64,000 nt of DNA, from positions 1,798,001 to 1,862,000 of the forward strand of contig JBLDXI010000013.1 in the NCBI GenBank assembly GCA_047495785.1. Direction: 5' to 3'. Below the pieces are notes generated by a model, which was given only the letters and a program-made list of their open reading frames with translations, was not told the DNA's origin and did not search any database. Made by a program: the position numbers and the translations under genes. Source of the DNA: Lepidodermella squamata (taxonomy: Eukaryota; Gastrotricha). Of the stretch, positions 1 through 13,900 are shown in pieces; position 1 is the stretch's first letter, and every line of letters begins with the position of its first letter.

Positions 1-1959
1 AGCCTGCCATTAAAGATTCAGCTGAAAAATTGAAGGGAAATAAAGCGGAGCCGAAAGTTGAGGAGAAGAGCCAGCCAAAACAGCCACCTCTCGAATCGTC
101 GAAGGAACCTGAGGGAAAGGTTCCTGAAAAACTTAAAAAATCAACAGAGAAACAAGCCCCGGTAGCCCCGGAAAAACCGCAAGAAACACCAGATATTCCT
201 CCTAAGACCTCGAAACCATCTCCGCTTGAGTTAAGTCTAGCTAAAGGGAAGCTTAAAGTCGCACCACCACCAGACATAAAGAATTTCCCATCTGCCGATC
301 AGGATGTTGAGACTTCCACCGAGGTTACTTTGTCGACTTACAGCGAAGAAACAGCGTCAACCGAAGCTACCATTACATTGACTGAAACAGAGCAAAAGCC
401 GATCGAGAAAAACGAGCCCAAATCAGTTGAAAAGAAGGCTGATCTCCATTCTCAGAAGGATAAAGCGCCATCTGTTGTAGAAGAGCTTGCAACTGTGAGG
501 ATAGACGAAAAGCATGAGGCTGAAAACGTTGAGAAACCGAAAGAATCTAAGAGAGAAGAGACCAAAGCTAAATCTTCTGTTGAAGCAGTAAAAACCTCGG
601 AATCCAAGGTAGAAGTAGCTGCTGAAAAGAAACCAGTGGAAGAAGTTAAACGGGTTCAGCCACAGCCAATACCCGAGGAACACAAGCCCACTAACTTAGT
701 TGAGGCCAAGCCCGACAATAAGAAGACACCTTCCCCGGAAAAGAAGCCTTCAGTTGATCCTAAATCGTCTGGTATCGAATCTAAAAAGGAGAAACCAGCA
801 TCAACGAAATCAGCACAGCCACCAGCTGAGACTACTACTGCATCAGCTGAGTTGACAATGGACTTGCCCAGTTCACCTGAGCTCGTCGAAACCTCAACAA
901 CTTTGAAACTTGAAGAAAAATCCTCTCCAAAACAAAAACAAGCTGCAGAGCCAACAAATGTTACAACTAAGCTGCAACCTAAACCGGCAGAAACCGCGCC
1001 ATCGACCGAGAAGAAGAAGGACGCGAAAGAAGTCGAACAGAAAAAGCCGGAGGTTGCGCAGAAAAAAGATCAGCCAAAAACGAAAGAGGCATCGCCGAAA
1101 GAGGAAGTCAAGACTGAAGATTTGGCGAAGAAAACCTTACCAGAGGAACCGAAGAAATCGCCAGATCAGAAGCCCAAGCTAGATGAAGCCAAGCCGGCCC
1201 AAGTATCAAAGCCTGCCTCGACAAAAGATGGAGATAAATCGGTAGATAAGCCGAGCGGTTCAGTTCTACAACAGAAAGTTGAGCCGGTTGAGGAAACAAA
1301 GAAGACTGAAGTGCCCAAAGCTGAATCTATCACTCCTGTAGACAAAACATCGAAGAAAAAAGATGAAGAAGCCAAGCCCTCAGATGCCACAAAGAAGGAT
1401 ACGAAAGTGAAACCTCAGGAAACAGATTTAAAACCGAAGATTGAACCGCAACGGAAACCCTCGATCAAAGACGATGAGAAAAAAGCTGTTGCACCCGAGC
1501 AACCAGCTAGCAAAACCTCTGCTGAATCAAAGGAACAAGAAACAGCGAAAAAGCCTGAAAGCAAAGTCGAGGATGCACCAAAACAACCCGTTGCCAAACC
1601 TAAAAAGGAGGACGAGGCAAAGATCTCGAAACCTGAAGAGTCTACAAAAGAACCAGAATCTAAGCCTAAATTAAAGCCGGGACTGAAAGAGCCGGCGAAA
1701 CCTAAGGAGGATTTGGCTAAGCAAATTGGAAAAGGTCAGCTTAAAGGCGCTGATAGCCGTAAATCATCGATTGCGGAAAGTGTTGAGTCTGTTGCATCGG
1801 AGAAATTGAAAGCTGGATCCCTGTCCGATTCTCAGTCGTCCCTTTCGAAGACTAGTACTACCGTTGAGAGTTCCAAGATAGAGGAGGGAGGCAGTCGACA
1901 GCGCGTTTCGTCTGACGATACTCTCTCCCAAGCCGGATCTGAATCTGCCTCTGGTGAAG
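1..1959 (+). other. PEVK-like disordered region of the giant protein
   Basis: About 650 residues, open to the left window edge, made almost only of K, E, P, S, T, A, V and D, with very few aromatic residues and no Ig or FN3 fold. Local motifs such as KPEEPKK-like and EKKP-like strings recur without a fixed period. The last 70 residues become Ser/Gly-rich. Titin and related proteins carry K/E/P/V-rich entropic springs, so elasticity is a reasonable inference. The reading frame ends with a phase-1 donor at 1959/1960 that joins to GAC-AAA at 2298. Its codon use (AAA, GAA, CCA) is more AT-rich than the domain exons downstream. Confidence 0.75.
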
Positions 1960-4900
1960 GTAAAACTGCGAAATGGGTGCAATCTGTTTAGAAGATTAGC
2001 CGCTTCGCTTTTCTCACACGCAGCTTTAATGATGTTTAACAAACGCTTATTCTAGAAATTAAAGGCTGCTTTTACTCTCATGCTTATATCAGGCGTATTC
2101 TATACTCACATAAACGCATCGAAACGCTTTTTTGCTAATTTGGCTGAACTTCCTTTATTATTTTACAAAGACGAAAGGTGTATTCAATTTTTGCTTTTTA
2201 GTCTTGGTGTTTAGTTGTAATTTCGTTGCAGCATGTTGTTTTCTATTTTTGCCCTGTGATTAGGATAGAATCTTATTGTTCTTCAATGTTTTTACAGACA
2301 AAAAATCACGCCCAGTCATCACTCGCCAACTTTCGCCTGTCGAAATTTACGAGGGCGAAGCTGCGGAATTCACGCTTGAGTTCACCGGATATCCTTTTCC
2401 CGAACCAACATGGTCTGATATTATTTACCATATTTACCTGCAATTACAAGAGTTTAAACTATTTTACAGGCTCAAAGGAGGCGATGTGCTGGATCAGTCA
2501 ACTGAAGGCTATAAGTTTGAATCGAGCAATACTTCAGCGACAATGGTCGTCCCGAAATCTGAGCTGAACCATGGGGCAATTTACACTTGCCGCTTGAACA
2601 GTTCAGCCGGAACTGCTTCGACCAGCGCCCGCCTCAAAGTCACACCGACCAAGGTGCCTGAAATCATCATGAAACACGCTGATGCTAAGGCCCCTGTTCA
2701 CGGTATCGCAACATTCGAGGCGAAGGTTATTGGAACGCCGACGCCTGATATTGCCTGGCGTTTGAATGGCAAAGAGCTTCAGGAAATTCCTGAAGAAATC
2801 GTAATGACATCGGTTCCTAAGGACAACGTTTACCGCCTGAGCCTCATGGGTTGCATGGCCGAGTACACTGGAACTGTCGATATCGTGGCTAAAAACCTGG
2901 CGGGTGAGGCTGAAGCAGCCGCTGCTTTGACTGTCTCGGGCCTGGCGCCTTACTTCATCGAAAAGCCGTTGAAATGCGTCATCCTCGAGGGCGAAACCGC
3001 CATGTTGTTCTGCAAAATTGCTGGCGATCCTATGCCGACCATTCAATGGGAACGCGGCAATAAGGTGCTGAAAACCGCTGGTCCGATGAAACTCTACTAC
3101 GACGAGAAAACTGGCCGTCACAAGCTGAAGATCGAAGGTTTCTCGCGCAAGTACAGCGGTACATACTCGGTTGTTATCAAAAACGAACATGGCACTGAGG
3201 AAGTTTCGGCTACTATCATCGTCACGGAGAAGGTGGAAGAAGCTATGGACTGGAAGGCTCAGCTTAAACACATCGAGTATGTAATTTTTCAACGCTTTAT
3301 CCGGACGCTTATTTAGATATAGATAGATTTTACAACTGTCTGGTTTGTAATTTCATTATTTCAGGCTAAAGCGGTAAGCATTGCCTCTCACTTTGATAGA
3401 TTGGCGTTGAGAACAGCAGTTCTAAACTGCTGGGATCCGCCTCACACCCGACCCATGTTCGCAAAAAAATATTGCTTCGAACAAAACTTTTAATAATTAT
3501 TGTTATTGTTTAATTACTTTATTCAATGCTAATATATGCTTATATCAACTTTCTACAGTGTCGAAGAGCTGACTGCCGAAGAAATCGAAGGTATCGATAC
3601 TAGTCTGAAGGCGACCAAGGTCAGTCGCCCCGAGGACCAAGCAACGAAGATGAAGCGACAACTCCGCAAGGTCGAAGTCGCTGAAGAAATGGCGGTTGAG
3701 GAGGAGGAATCTGAAGAACCGATTCGAATTCTGAAACCTCTGAAGCCGGTCACAGTCGATGAAGAGGAAGCGGTTGTGCTGCAGTGTGAAATCAACCGTG
3801 AACGTGCCGAAGTTACGTGGTTACGCGACGGGGTCGTCCTAGCGGAAGAGGCTGGTCGCGTTGCTATGGAAACGGCTGGCATTGTTTACACGTTGAAGGT
3901 ACACCGCGCGCAAGTCGCCGACACTGGCAAGTACGAAATTCAACTTCGCGACAAAAAATCCGAGGCTCAGGTGACTGTCAACGAGAAACCAGTCAAATTC
4001 GTGAAGGAGCTGCGGCCGCAGAAGGTCACTGAAGAAGACGCTGTTGAATTTTTGTGTGAACTCAACAAATCAACGGCCAAGGTCGCCTGGACTAAGGATG
4101 GCAAAGAAATCGCGCCTACCGAAGGAATCACATTCACGAGCGAAGGTGCAGTTCACAAGTTGAGCATCCCCAAGTCCAAAGTTGAGGACGCTGCTTTGTA
4201 TGCTGCGACTGTTGGCAACAAGGCTTCTAAGGCTAAGCTGGATGTCACGCCTCGTCCTATTCAATTCATCCGACCTCTCGAGCCGCAAAAGGTCAACGAA
4301 GATGAGTCGGTGGAATTCATTTGCGAGATCAATAAGGACGTTCCTAGCGTGACGTGGCAGCGTGATGGCAAGCCCCTTGCCGCCTCTGAACGCATTCAGT
4401 TCATCAGCGAGGGCCGAACTCACCGCCTCGTCATCCCGAAAACCGACGGGAAAGACACGGCTACTTACGGCATCGTAGTCGGTGATAAGTCTTCCAAGGC
4501 AAAACTGGATGTAGTAACGATTCCTCTGTCGATCGTTCGACCTCTCGAGGCGAAGAAGTGCGTCGAGGAAGATATGATCGAGTTTGAATGCGAGGCCAAT
4601 AAAGACGTGGCTAAGGTCTCTTGGATGCGAGATGGCAAGGCTCTTGCTGCTAGTGAACGATTTCAATTCACGAGCGAAGGCCGTGTCCATAAACTGCGCA
4701 TCCCTGCGACTGAGGTTAAAGATACCGCCATCTACACGATCGCCCTGGGTGACGGCCGTGTGACTTCGAAAGCGAAACTCGAAGTTACGGAACGACCGGT
4801 TCAAGTCGTTAAGCCGTTGGAATCTAAGACAGTGTTGACTGAGGCTGTTGTTGAGTTTGTCTGCGAACTCAGCAAGGAGAACTTGGAGGTCCAATGGTTC

Positions 4901-7900
4901 AAAAACGGCAAGAGAATTGCCGCTGCTGAGGGTTTCAAGTTCGAAAAGGAGGGCCGTTGCTACAAGATGACAATCCCAGCCGCGAAAGTTGAACACGCTG
5001 CTCAATACGAAGTACGCGTGAAAGACGTCAAATCAGCGGCGGACCTTGTCGTTGAAAAGCCCCCGCCAGAACCGCCAAAGCCAATTGCGCCCAAGGTGAT
5101 CAAGCCGCCCCAGGCCAAGACCGTTCTCGAGGGTAAAGAGGCGAAATTCGAGGCGACTGTGCAACTCGGCCATCCCGAGGCCTCTGTCACGTGGTATCTT
5201 CACGAAAATCAAGCTGTTGACACTACTGCGTCGGCGCGTTTGAAGACGGACTCGAAGAAACAGCGCGATAACACTTACATCGTCACGCTGACTTTGACCA
5301 CCGTCGAAATCGCAGATGCGGGTCTAGTTGTCATCGAACTCGCGAACGAGAGCGGCAAAGACACCGCCTCGGCCGAGCTGATCATCGAGGAGAAGAAGGA
5401 ACGCCCGACCTGCACGAAACAGCTAACAGCGCTGGAAATATTCCAGGGCGAAGAATGCAAATTTACGGCTTCGTTCACCGGAAAGCCCATGCCTACTATT
5501 GCGTGGTCGAAGGATAACGTAGAAATTCAGCAAGAAGATACTCGCTATACTATTGAAACAGCCGAGGCTGATTTTTCGCTGATTTTCAACGAAACCACTC
5601 CAGATATGTCCGGGGCTTACGTTGCCAAGGCGACAAACGCAGCGGGTGAGGCGAAAACCAGCGCTAGGCTCAAGATCAACCCGACTAAAGCGCCGGAGTT
5701 CGTTAAGCCACTTGCCGATGTCAAAATCGCCGAGAATGCTACAGCTACGTTCACTGCTAAGGTGTCTGGCACCCCTGCGCCTACTGTTGAGTGGAAATTG
5801 AAGGACGAGAAGTTGGAGGAGTCGGCTAATGTCAAGATGACGTTCAGCAAGGCCGAGACCGCCCATGTTCTGACCCTCGCCAGTTGCTCGAGCTCCATGT
5901 CCGGTCCAGTTGCTTGCAAGGCGACTAACCGGGCTGGAACCGCTGAAGCTACGGCTTCACTTACTGTCTACGGCCGACCACCGAAATTCACCCTTAAACC
6001 GGAAAAATGCGACACTGTTGTCGATAGTACTGCGGTTTGGATTGTTGCCGTTGACGGCGAGCCGCGGCCTGAAGTCACTCTGACAAAGGGTGGCAAGAAG
6101 GTCGATGCCGCTGTTGTTACCTTTGACGAAGCAACCAACCAATACCGGATCGAGTTGCCAAATGTCAAGAAAGCGGACGCTGGTAGCTACGTCCTAGCCG
6201 CTGTTAACCCGTTCGGCAAAGACGGCGCCTCTGCGGTTTTGGCTGTCACCGATAAGCCGGTCGATAAGCCGAAGCCAAAGCCGGAAGAACCAGCTGCTCC
6301 AAAAGAAGCGCCTGAATCTACCCCGCGCGATAAATTGAACCAAGAAATCGCGTCTAAAGCCGCTGAGCGGGATAAGAAACGCGAGCAGGAAGAAGAGGCT
6401 GAGAAGGCGAAACACCAGCGTAAATCACCTGGCCGAAGCGATGGAACACCCGAGCCTGAAGGTCTAGAGGTCGGCCGTCGTGAGTGGAAATTCGTTGAAC
6501 CTCTCACCGATCAAACCGGAACCGAGACTGAATTCGCTAAATTCGTCTGCCGGACCTCGATTGCCAAAGTTCCGGTTCAGTGGTTCCACAACGGCAAGAA
6601 GATCGAACCAAGCGTGAAATACTCTGTCGAAATCGAGAAAGACGTTCATACTATGGCGGTAAATCTGCTCGAGCTGACAGATATCGGCGAGGTGAAGGCT
6701 GTTTTCAAGAAAGCGGAATGCACGGCTAGGTTGACTGTCATCGAGCTGGATCGTTACATCAAAGTTCCACCGAAAGACCTCACATGCATGGTTGGCGAGG
6801 CTGCGTCCTTCTTGGCCGAAGTCACCGTACCTGACATGGTTGTCGAATGGACGTTGAACGATACCGTCATTGAGAAAAGTGACTCGCATTACGAAGTAAA
6901 CAAGCGCGGTATTAAACGCACTTTCGACATTAAGAAAGTCAAGAGGCCTGATTTTGGCAAGGTCGTCGTCCGATACAAAGAGCAAAAATGCCCTGCGCAA
7001 CTCATCGATCGCCTCGCTGGTTTGCAAGTCCTCAAACCGCTGCAAGATGTTCGCACCAAGGAGAGTGTTCCAGCCGAACTGAAGTGCGAATTCTCTATTC
7101 CGGAGGTTCCGGCTGAGTGGTCGAAAGACGGTAGGCCGTTGGATCTTGCTACAAACAAGCGCGTCGAGGCCATCACCGAGGGCACGGTTTACAAACTGAA
7201 GATCAATAGCCCACGTGGGTCCGATGCTGGTTTGTATCAAATCCGATTGGGTGACGTTACTTCGGAGGCCAAGCTCATCATTGGCGATAAGGAGCCAACG
7301 CCCGATCGTAAAACAGTCGATCGCGACGCGGCTCAAAAGGTCGAGCGTAAGCCGACAGAGCTGGGCCAAAAGGCTGAGTCAGCTGTCGCTTCTCGCGAGC
7401 CGTCACCTAAACCGCAAGAGAAGCCGAAGCCGAAAGAAAAAGCCGCAGTCGAAGAGCCCGAAAAAACCAAAGCCGCTCCGAAGACAACTGCGAAACCCGA
7501 AGTTGCCGAGGAAGAGGGTGATGGTTTAGAAATCGGCCGTCGTGAATGGAAATTCCTGGAACCGCTCCAAGATCAACGCGGCAAGGAGACTGAATTCGTC
7601 ATTTTCAAGTGCAAAACGTCGATCCCTCGTGTACCTGTCGACTGGTACCACAACGGTGTCAAGGTCGAGCCAGGACCGAAGTATGCGGTCGAAATCAACA
7701 AGGACGAGCATACTCTTGGCGTTAATTTGCTGGAAATGACTGATATCGGCGATGTTAAGGCGGTTTTCAAGAAGGCCGAGACTCAGGCGAAACTCTTCGT
7801 CGACGAACTCGATCGATTCATCAAAGAGCCGCCGAAGGATGTCACCGGCATGGTTGGCAAGGAGGCTGTTTTCACTGCGAAGGTCTCAGTCCAAGACATG

Positions 7901-10900
7901 GACGTCGAGTGGTCGCTGAATGGAAATGTCATCGAGAAGAGCGATACCTTCTACGGCATCGATAAAAGAGGTGTCACTCGCACTTTCACTGTCAAGAAGA
8001 TCAAACGTGAGGATTTCGGTACTGCTGTTATTCGATACAAGGAGCAGAAGTGTCCGGCTAAATTGCTCGATCTTCTCGCTAATCTCAAGGTTCTAAAGCC
8101 TTTGCAAGATGTGAAGGTGAAAGAGGGCGCCGATGCTACGCTACGTTGCGAGTTCTCGATGCCCGACCTACCAGCTCAGTGGTACAAGGGCACCACTCCC
8201 CTTCAGCCAGCTGAAGGTGATAGAATCAAGCCGGCTGTTAGCGGCAAGGCTTATTCTTTGAAAATCGGCAACTGCGTCGAATCTGACATGTCGCAGTATA
8301 CCATCGAAATCGGCGATGTGAAATCAACCGCCAAGGTTGAGGTCGACGTGCCGACTCGCATCATTCGAGGCCTCGAACCACTCAAGGTTAAAGAAGGTGA
8401 GAAGGCTGTGTTTGAGATCGAGATGAACAAGCCTGGTCTCAAGCCGGTCTGGACAAAGAACGGCAAGCCATTCACCCCGGATGGCAAGAACGTGAAATCA
8501 GTCATTGAGAACAACTGTTATCGACTGGTTTTTGAAAACGCCACCCCTGGTGATGCCGCTACCTATGCTGTTAAATTCGGCGATTTGACGTCCAGTGCCC
8601 CGCTTGAGGTCGAGGAGACGCCCATCGTCTTTGTTCGAACTCTGGGTGATATCACTATGACGAAATACCCGGACAAGATCGTCCTGGAGTGCGAGTTGAA
8701 TAAGCCTAATGTCAAAGTCACCTGGACCAAGAACGGCGCCCCGGTCGAGAAGACCCGCGGCGCTCCTCAGGTAGAGGGCTGCATTCACCGCCTGGTCCTT
8801 GCCAAGGGCGAACCAGTCGACGAGGGCGATTACGAATGCGCGGTCAACAAAGACCTGAAAACGAACGGAAAGTTGCTTTTCCGTGTCCCGCCTACCATCA
8901 CCATCGACAAGTACCTCAACAAGGTCGTCGAGATCAAGGTGACACAGAAGACTGACTTCGATGTCCCATTCATCGGCTACCCTCGGCCCAAGTTCAGCGT
9001 CACCTTCAACGGCGCTGATTTGCCCGATGCGGCTCGTATGAAGCTGGTCGAAGGCACGAAAGAAGCCAAGGTGACTCTAACAATCACCGGCGCTATTCGA
9101 TCAGACTCTGGTACCTACATTCTCCATGCCGAAAACGAATGCGGCAAGGTTACTGGCGAGCTGCAGCTTCTTGTTAAAGACAAGCCAACTCCGCCGCAAA
9201 ATCTTGCGTGTAGCAACGTTACCGCCAAATCTTGCACGTTCAGCTGGGAGGCTCCGGCCGACGATGGCGGTGCTGGAATTGACGAGTACGTTGTCGAGCG
9301 GAAAGAGGCATCGAAGCCGCAATGGACGGCTATTGGTAAATTCACGCCCGAAAAACTGTCGACCGATTGCAGTGATTTGAAGTTGAATTCGCAATACATC
9401 TTCCGCGTCGCTGCTCGCAACAAGATCGGCCAGTCTGATTGGGCGATGATGAAGGAGCCGATAACTGCTAAACACGGCTTTGACGTACCCGGCAAGCCAG
9501 CGCCACCAACCATCTCCGACATCTACAGGAACCGCTGTAAGGTTGATTGGAAACCACCAGAAAGCGACGGCGGTTCTCCGATTACCGGTTTTATTGTTGA
9601 ACGGTGCCAGGTTGGAACTGGTAAATGGGTAGCCGTTACCAAGCAACCCCACCCTGCCAATACTCCGTTAACCCTCAACATCAACGATATGGATGACCAA
9701 AACGAATATCAATATCGAGTTGCGGCGATTAACGAAGCCGGCCAGGGCCCGTTCAGTGAGCCATCTCAGCCGTTCTACGCCCGTGATCCGTGGACAGTAC
9801 CTGGTCCACCGGGTAAGCCGATTATTGGCGATATCTTGGATACGTCCTGCAACGTTTACTGGACCCCGCCGGAATCCGATGGAGGTGCGCCAATTGTCGA
9901 CTACATCGTCGAGTTCCGCCCTCACGGCCCCGCTAGCACTAAATGGCAGGAAATGCCAGTTGGTAAGCCGGAGCTACTCAAGTTCATGGAAGGCCTCAAA
10001 ACCGACGAGGAGTACGAATTCCGAGTTAGGGCCGTCAACCGGGCTGGTAAAGGCGAACCTAGCGAATCGAGCGGTCTTGTCCGAATCAAGAAGCCGAGCT
10101 TAGGAACCGAGCCGATTTTGATCGAAGGTTTGAAAGACCTTACCGTAATTCAAGGCCAAACCGCCCAGTTGCATTGCATCTTCGACATGGGCACACCCAC
10201 ACCTCAGGTCACGTGGTTCAAGGACGGTGATATGACTCAGCAAGACGATAAATTCGTCAGCGAACACAAGTACAAGGTCGCTAACTTTGTCGTCTCTGAC
10301 AGTAAGCTGATCGACCAGGGCCGCTATACCCTGGTTGTTGAGAATATTGTCGGAAAATTCGAAACATCTTGCTTCTTAACCGTACTTGTCCCGCCTGCTG
10401 TCCATATCGACCCGCGTTACGCTAAGCAAAACCTGCGTCGCGGTGATCGCTTGGCGATCAATCTTGAAATCACAGGTGTTCCTAAGCCAGAGGTGACCTG
10501 GTTCTTGAATGACAAGCAAATCAAGGTCGACGATGTTTATGAGGTTACTGTTCAAGAGACCCACTACGCTCTGGTCGCTAAGGACGTGACTCGCGTTAAA
10601 CACGGTGGTTTGTTGAAGGTCGTGGCTGAAAACCAGGCTGGTAAGGCTGAGGGTACTGCCGACGTCAGTATTATGGACTTACCCGGCCCGCCCGTCAACC
10701 TGCACTGCATCGATCGTCAACCTGATGCTATTGAAATGGAGTGGGAACCGCCAGAAAGTGACGGCGGCTCTCCGATCACCCACTACGTTGTGGAGAAGCG
10801 CGACGCTACCCGCAGCGCGTGGATCAAAGTCGGCGAGACGAAGAACCGGAAGTATAAGTTTGATAAATTGATCGAACACAACAGCTATTTCTTCCGCGTC

Positions 10901-13900
10901 CTGGCCGTCAATGAGGTTGGCGAGGGCCCTTACACCGAAACCCCGGAGGCAATCGAGGCCAAGCACAAATTTGACCCGCCAGGCCCGCCTGAAAATCTTC
11001 ACATCACCGAGGTTGCCCATGATCATGTTAACCTGAAGTGGGAACCGCCGAAAGAAGACGGAGGGTCGCCTATCACCGGTTACATTGTCGAGGTGCGGCC
11101 GAAGGGTGCGTCGAAATGGTCCAAGTTGACAAAGCAACCTATCAACCAACTCGAGTACAAAGTCACCGATTTCATCCGTGAGGGTGAAGACTTCGAATTC
11201 CGGGTTACTGCTGTCAACCTGGCTGGCCCTGGCGAGCCATCTGCCACGGCTGGACCAGTTACCATCAAAGATCCGTTCGTCGACATTGAATTCCTGCAAC
11301 CTCTTAGCGATGTCACTGTTGCCGAGGACGAAAACGCTGAATTCGTTTGCCAAATCAACCGCCCGGCCAAGTCGGTTAAATGGTCGATTGCCGGTCGTCC
11401 AGTCGTTGCTGGTGCGAAATTCGTGCCTAGCGTCGATTCCGCGACTTCGACTTACAAACTCCTCATCAAGGAGTGCCAACTGACCGATGCGAGTGACATT
11501 AAGGTGGACTTTGAAGACGGCCTCAAGACGTCCGAAGCCAAACTTATCGTCACTGAGCTGCCAGTTGAGTTCATCCGACCGTTGACTGATATCACGCTCG
11601 ATCACGTTCCGGAAATCGTAACCTTCGAATGCGAGCTGAACAGGCCGTTTAAGGCTGAGTGGCTGCTCGATGGCAAGCCGATCTCTGATTCGCGTTTCAA
11701 GGTCTCGGTCGTTGGTACCGTTCATAAGCTGACAATTGTGGATGCTGGCGAGAAGGACGTTGGTAAAATCACCTGCAAAGTCCGTAATAAGACTACCGAG
11801 GCTAAACTTGCAATTAAAAGTAAGATTTCTTAATTCTAATTGATCAATGTTTTACACATTTTTTTCAATTTTTAGTTCCGCCAAGTCTCAATATCTCAGC
11901 GAAATACAAGGATGTTGTCCGTATCAAGGCCGGTACTGCGACTGTGTTCGAAATTCCGCTCAGCGGTTATCCGAAACCTACCGTCGAATGGAGCTACAAC
12001 AACGGCCGCCTTCCCGATGCTAGCCGCATGAAAATCGATACAATCATCGGCATGACATCACTGGCTATTGGCAAGTCGGTTCGCACCGATAGCGGCACCT
12101 ACACGCTGTCAGCTAAGAACGAACATGGCGAAATTTCGGCTGACATCCAATTGATCGTTATGGACAAGCCCGGCCCGCCCGTCAACCTTAAGATCACCGA
12201 TATCGAGGCCGAAAGTTGTCTGGTCAATTGGGAGCCGCCGAGTGACGACGGTGGCTCGCCTATCACCGGCTATATGGTCGAAAAGCGAGACACTAGTCGC
12301 CGGTCATGGAATCCAGTCGGCGAAACGACGAAGCTGCAAAGCGAGTCGGGTAAACTGGTAGAGGGTGCTCAGTACATCTTCCACGTTGCCGCTGTTAACA
12401 AGTACGGACAGTCGGAGTGGGTCGAATCGGCGCCGATTACAGCCAAACATCCGTTTGAAGTGCCGTCGAAGCCGAACCCGCCTGTTCCTACGGATACTAC
12501 CAAAGATTCGTGCCTGGTTACCTACCAGCCGCCCGAGTCGGACGGTGGCTCGCCTATCACTGGCTATTGGTTGGAGTACCAACTAGAGCCGACCACGCGA
12601 TGGGTCCGCTGCTCTCGAGAAGCAGTGCCACCAGCGAAGTTAGAGCTGATGGTCAAAGATTTGGTTGAGGATAGCGTCTACCGGTTCCGAGTCGCGGCTG
12701 AGAACAAGGCCGGTCTCGGTCCGTTCAGCGACCCATCAAAGCCTGTCACGATCAAAGACCCATGGACGGTGCCTGGTAAACCGGGCAAGCCCGCTGTCTC
12801 CAACGTTAAGGACACAAGCTGCACTTTGACCTGGGAACCACCGAAGAGCGACGGAGGCGCCCCTATTACGCAATACATTGTCGAAATGCGCCGCGCTGAT
12901 GACGTGAAGTGGACCCCGGTCGAGACTCACAGCTCGACGCCCGAGTTTGAAGTCACCGGTTTGCGCACTGGTGCTGAGTACGAATTCCGGGTTCGCGCTG
13001 TCAACCGGGCTGGCCCGGGCGATGCGTCTGATGCTTCGGATCTAACGCGTATCAAGGCGCCGGTTGTTGGCGAGAAGCCGCGTGTTGTCAAGCCGCTGCC
13101 TGAGAAGTCAACCGGAATCCTCGGCAAGTTGGTCACCCTGCAGTGCGAAATCGACCGCGGGCAACCAGTCGCGGAAATCGCGATTTCGAAAGATGGCCGT
13201 GACATCACTATGTCGCGCCGGGTTAAGATCAACCACGTCACCGCTACCCAGGTTGAAATTACGCTGACAGAATGCACGACCTCGGACGCAGGTAGCTATC
13301 GCATCAAGGCAACCAACGCGTTGGGATCTTGCGAAACCGAGGGTGATGTTCAAGTCCTCGAAGAGCCAAAGATCGCTTATGACGCGAAATTCCAGCAACC
13401 ACAAGTTCGTTGCAAGGTTGGTGCGACTTTGTTGATTCCGCTAACCATCACTGGTCTACCCGACCCGACCGCTAATCTGGCTATCGGGGCTAAAAACCAG
13501 GATGGCAAGCTGAAGCAGCCGTCTGCATCTGACAAGAAGCGCTACGAACTTGTTGTAGAGCCGACAAATCGCGCTGATTTCTCCGGCCTGTACACCGTTA
13601 CTGCGGAAAACATTGCCGGAAAAGACGAGGCTGCCTTTAATGTCCAGGTGATTGATAAACCCAGCGTGCCACAAGACTTCAAAGTCACTGATTCTGGCAA
13701 AGACTTCATCACCGTCTCTTGGAAAGAGCCGTTAGATGATGGCGGTCTACCGATCACTGGGTATGAGGTCGAAAAGCGGGACACTGCTCGATCCTCGTTC
13801 ACTACAGCCGGAACAGTGGCTGCTGATGTTCGTGAGTTGAAGGTCAACCGTCTGCTTGAGGGTAATCAGTACATCCTTCACGTTCGGGCAATTAACGAGA

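Larger units (their letters stand above)
2298..8350 (+). other. N-terminal block of 18 Ig domains
   Basis: Three Ig domains lie at about 2298-3240, followed by a charged linker rich in E and K (3277 intron region to about 3714). Then come nine Ig domains at about 3715-6255: five very similar, linker-free domains each starting near a 'RPLEPQKV'-like strand, a more diverged one, and three I-set domains. A charged linker (about 6256-6480) and three Igs, then a second linker (about 7290-7545) and three Igs, complete the block. Most Ig domains retain the core Trp (for example 'VTWLRDG', 'VAWTKDG'). No FN3 domain is present in this block. By analogy with titin-class proteins this would be the part outside the regular A-band array; that is an inference. 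Confidence 0.85.

Noticed and set aside
3536-3558. ATG at 3536 as a start of a second Ig gene
   Set aside because: It lies in the intron before a good acceptor (ttctacag at 3558), and the upstream exons join in phase, so the frame is a continuation of one gene.
4070-5005. Long minus-strand open frames opposite the giant gene (also 2603-3292, 6464-7369, 10679-11725 and many others)
   Set aside because: They mirror a strongly coding plus-strand frame with Ig/FN3 repeats, have no domains of their own, and recur wherever the same repeat codons occur. They are codon-bias shadows.
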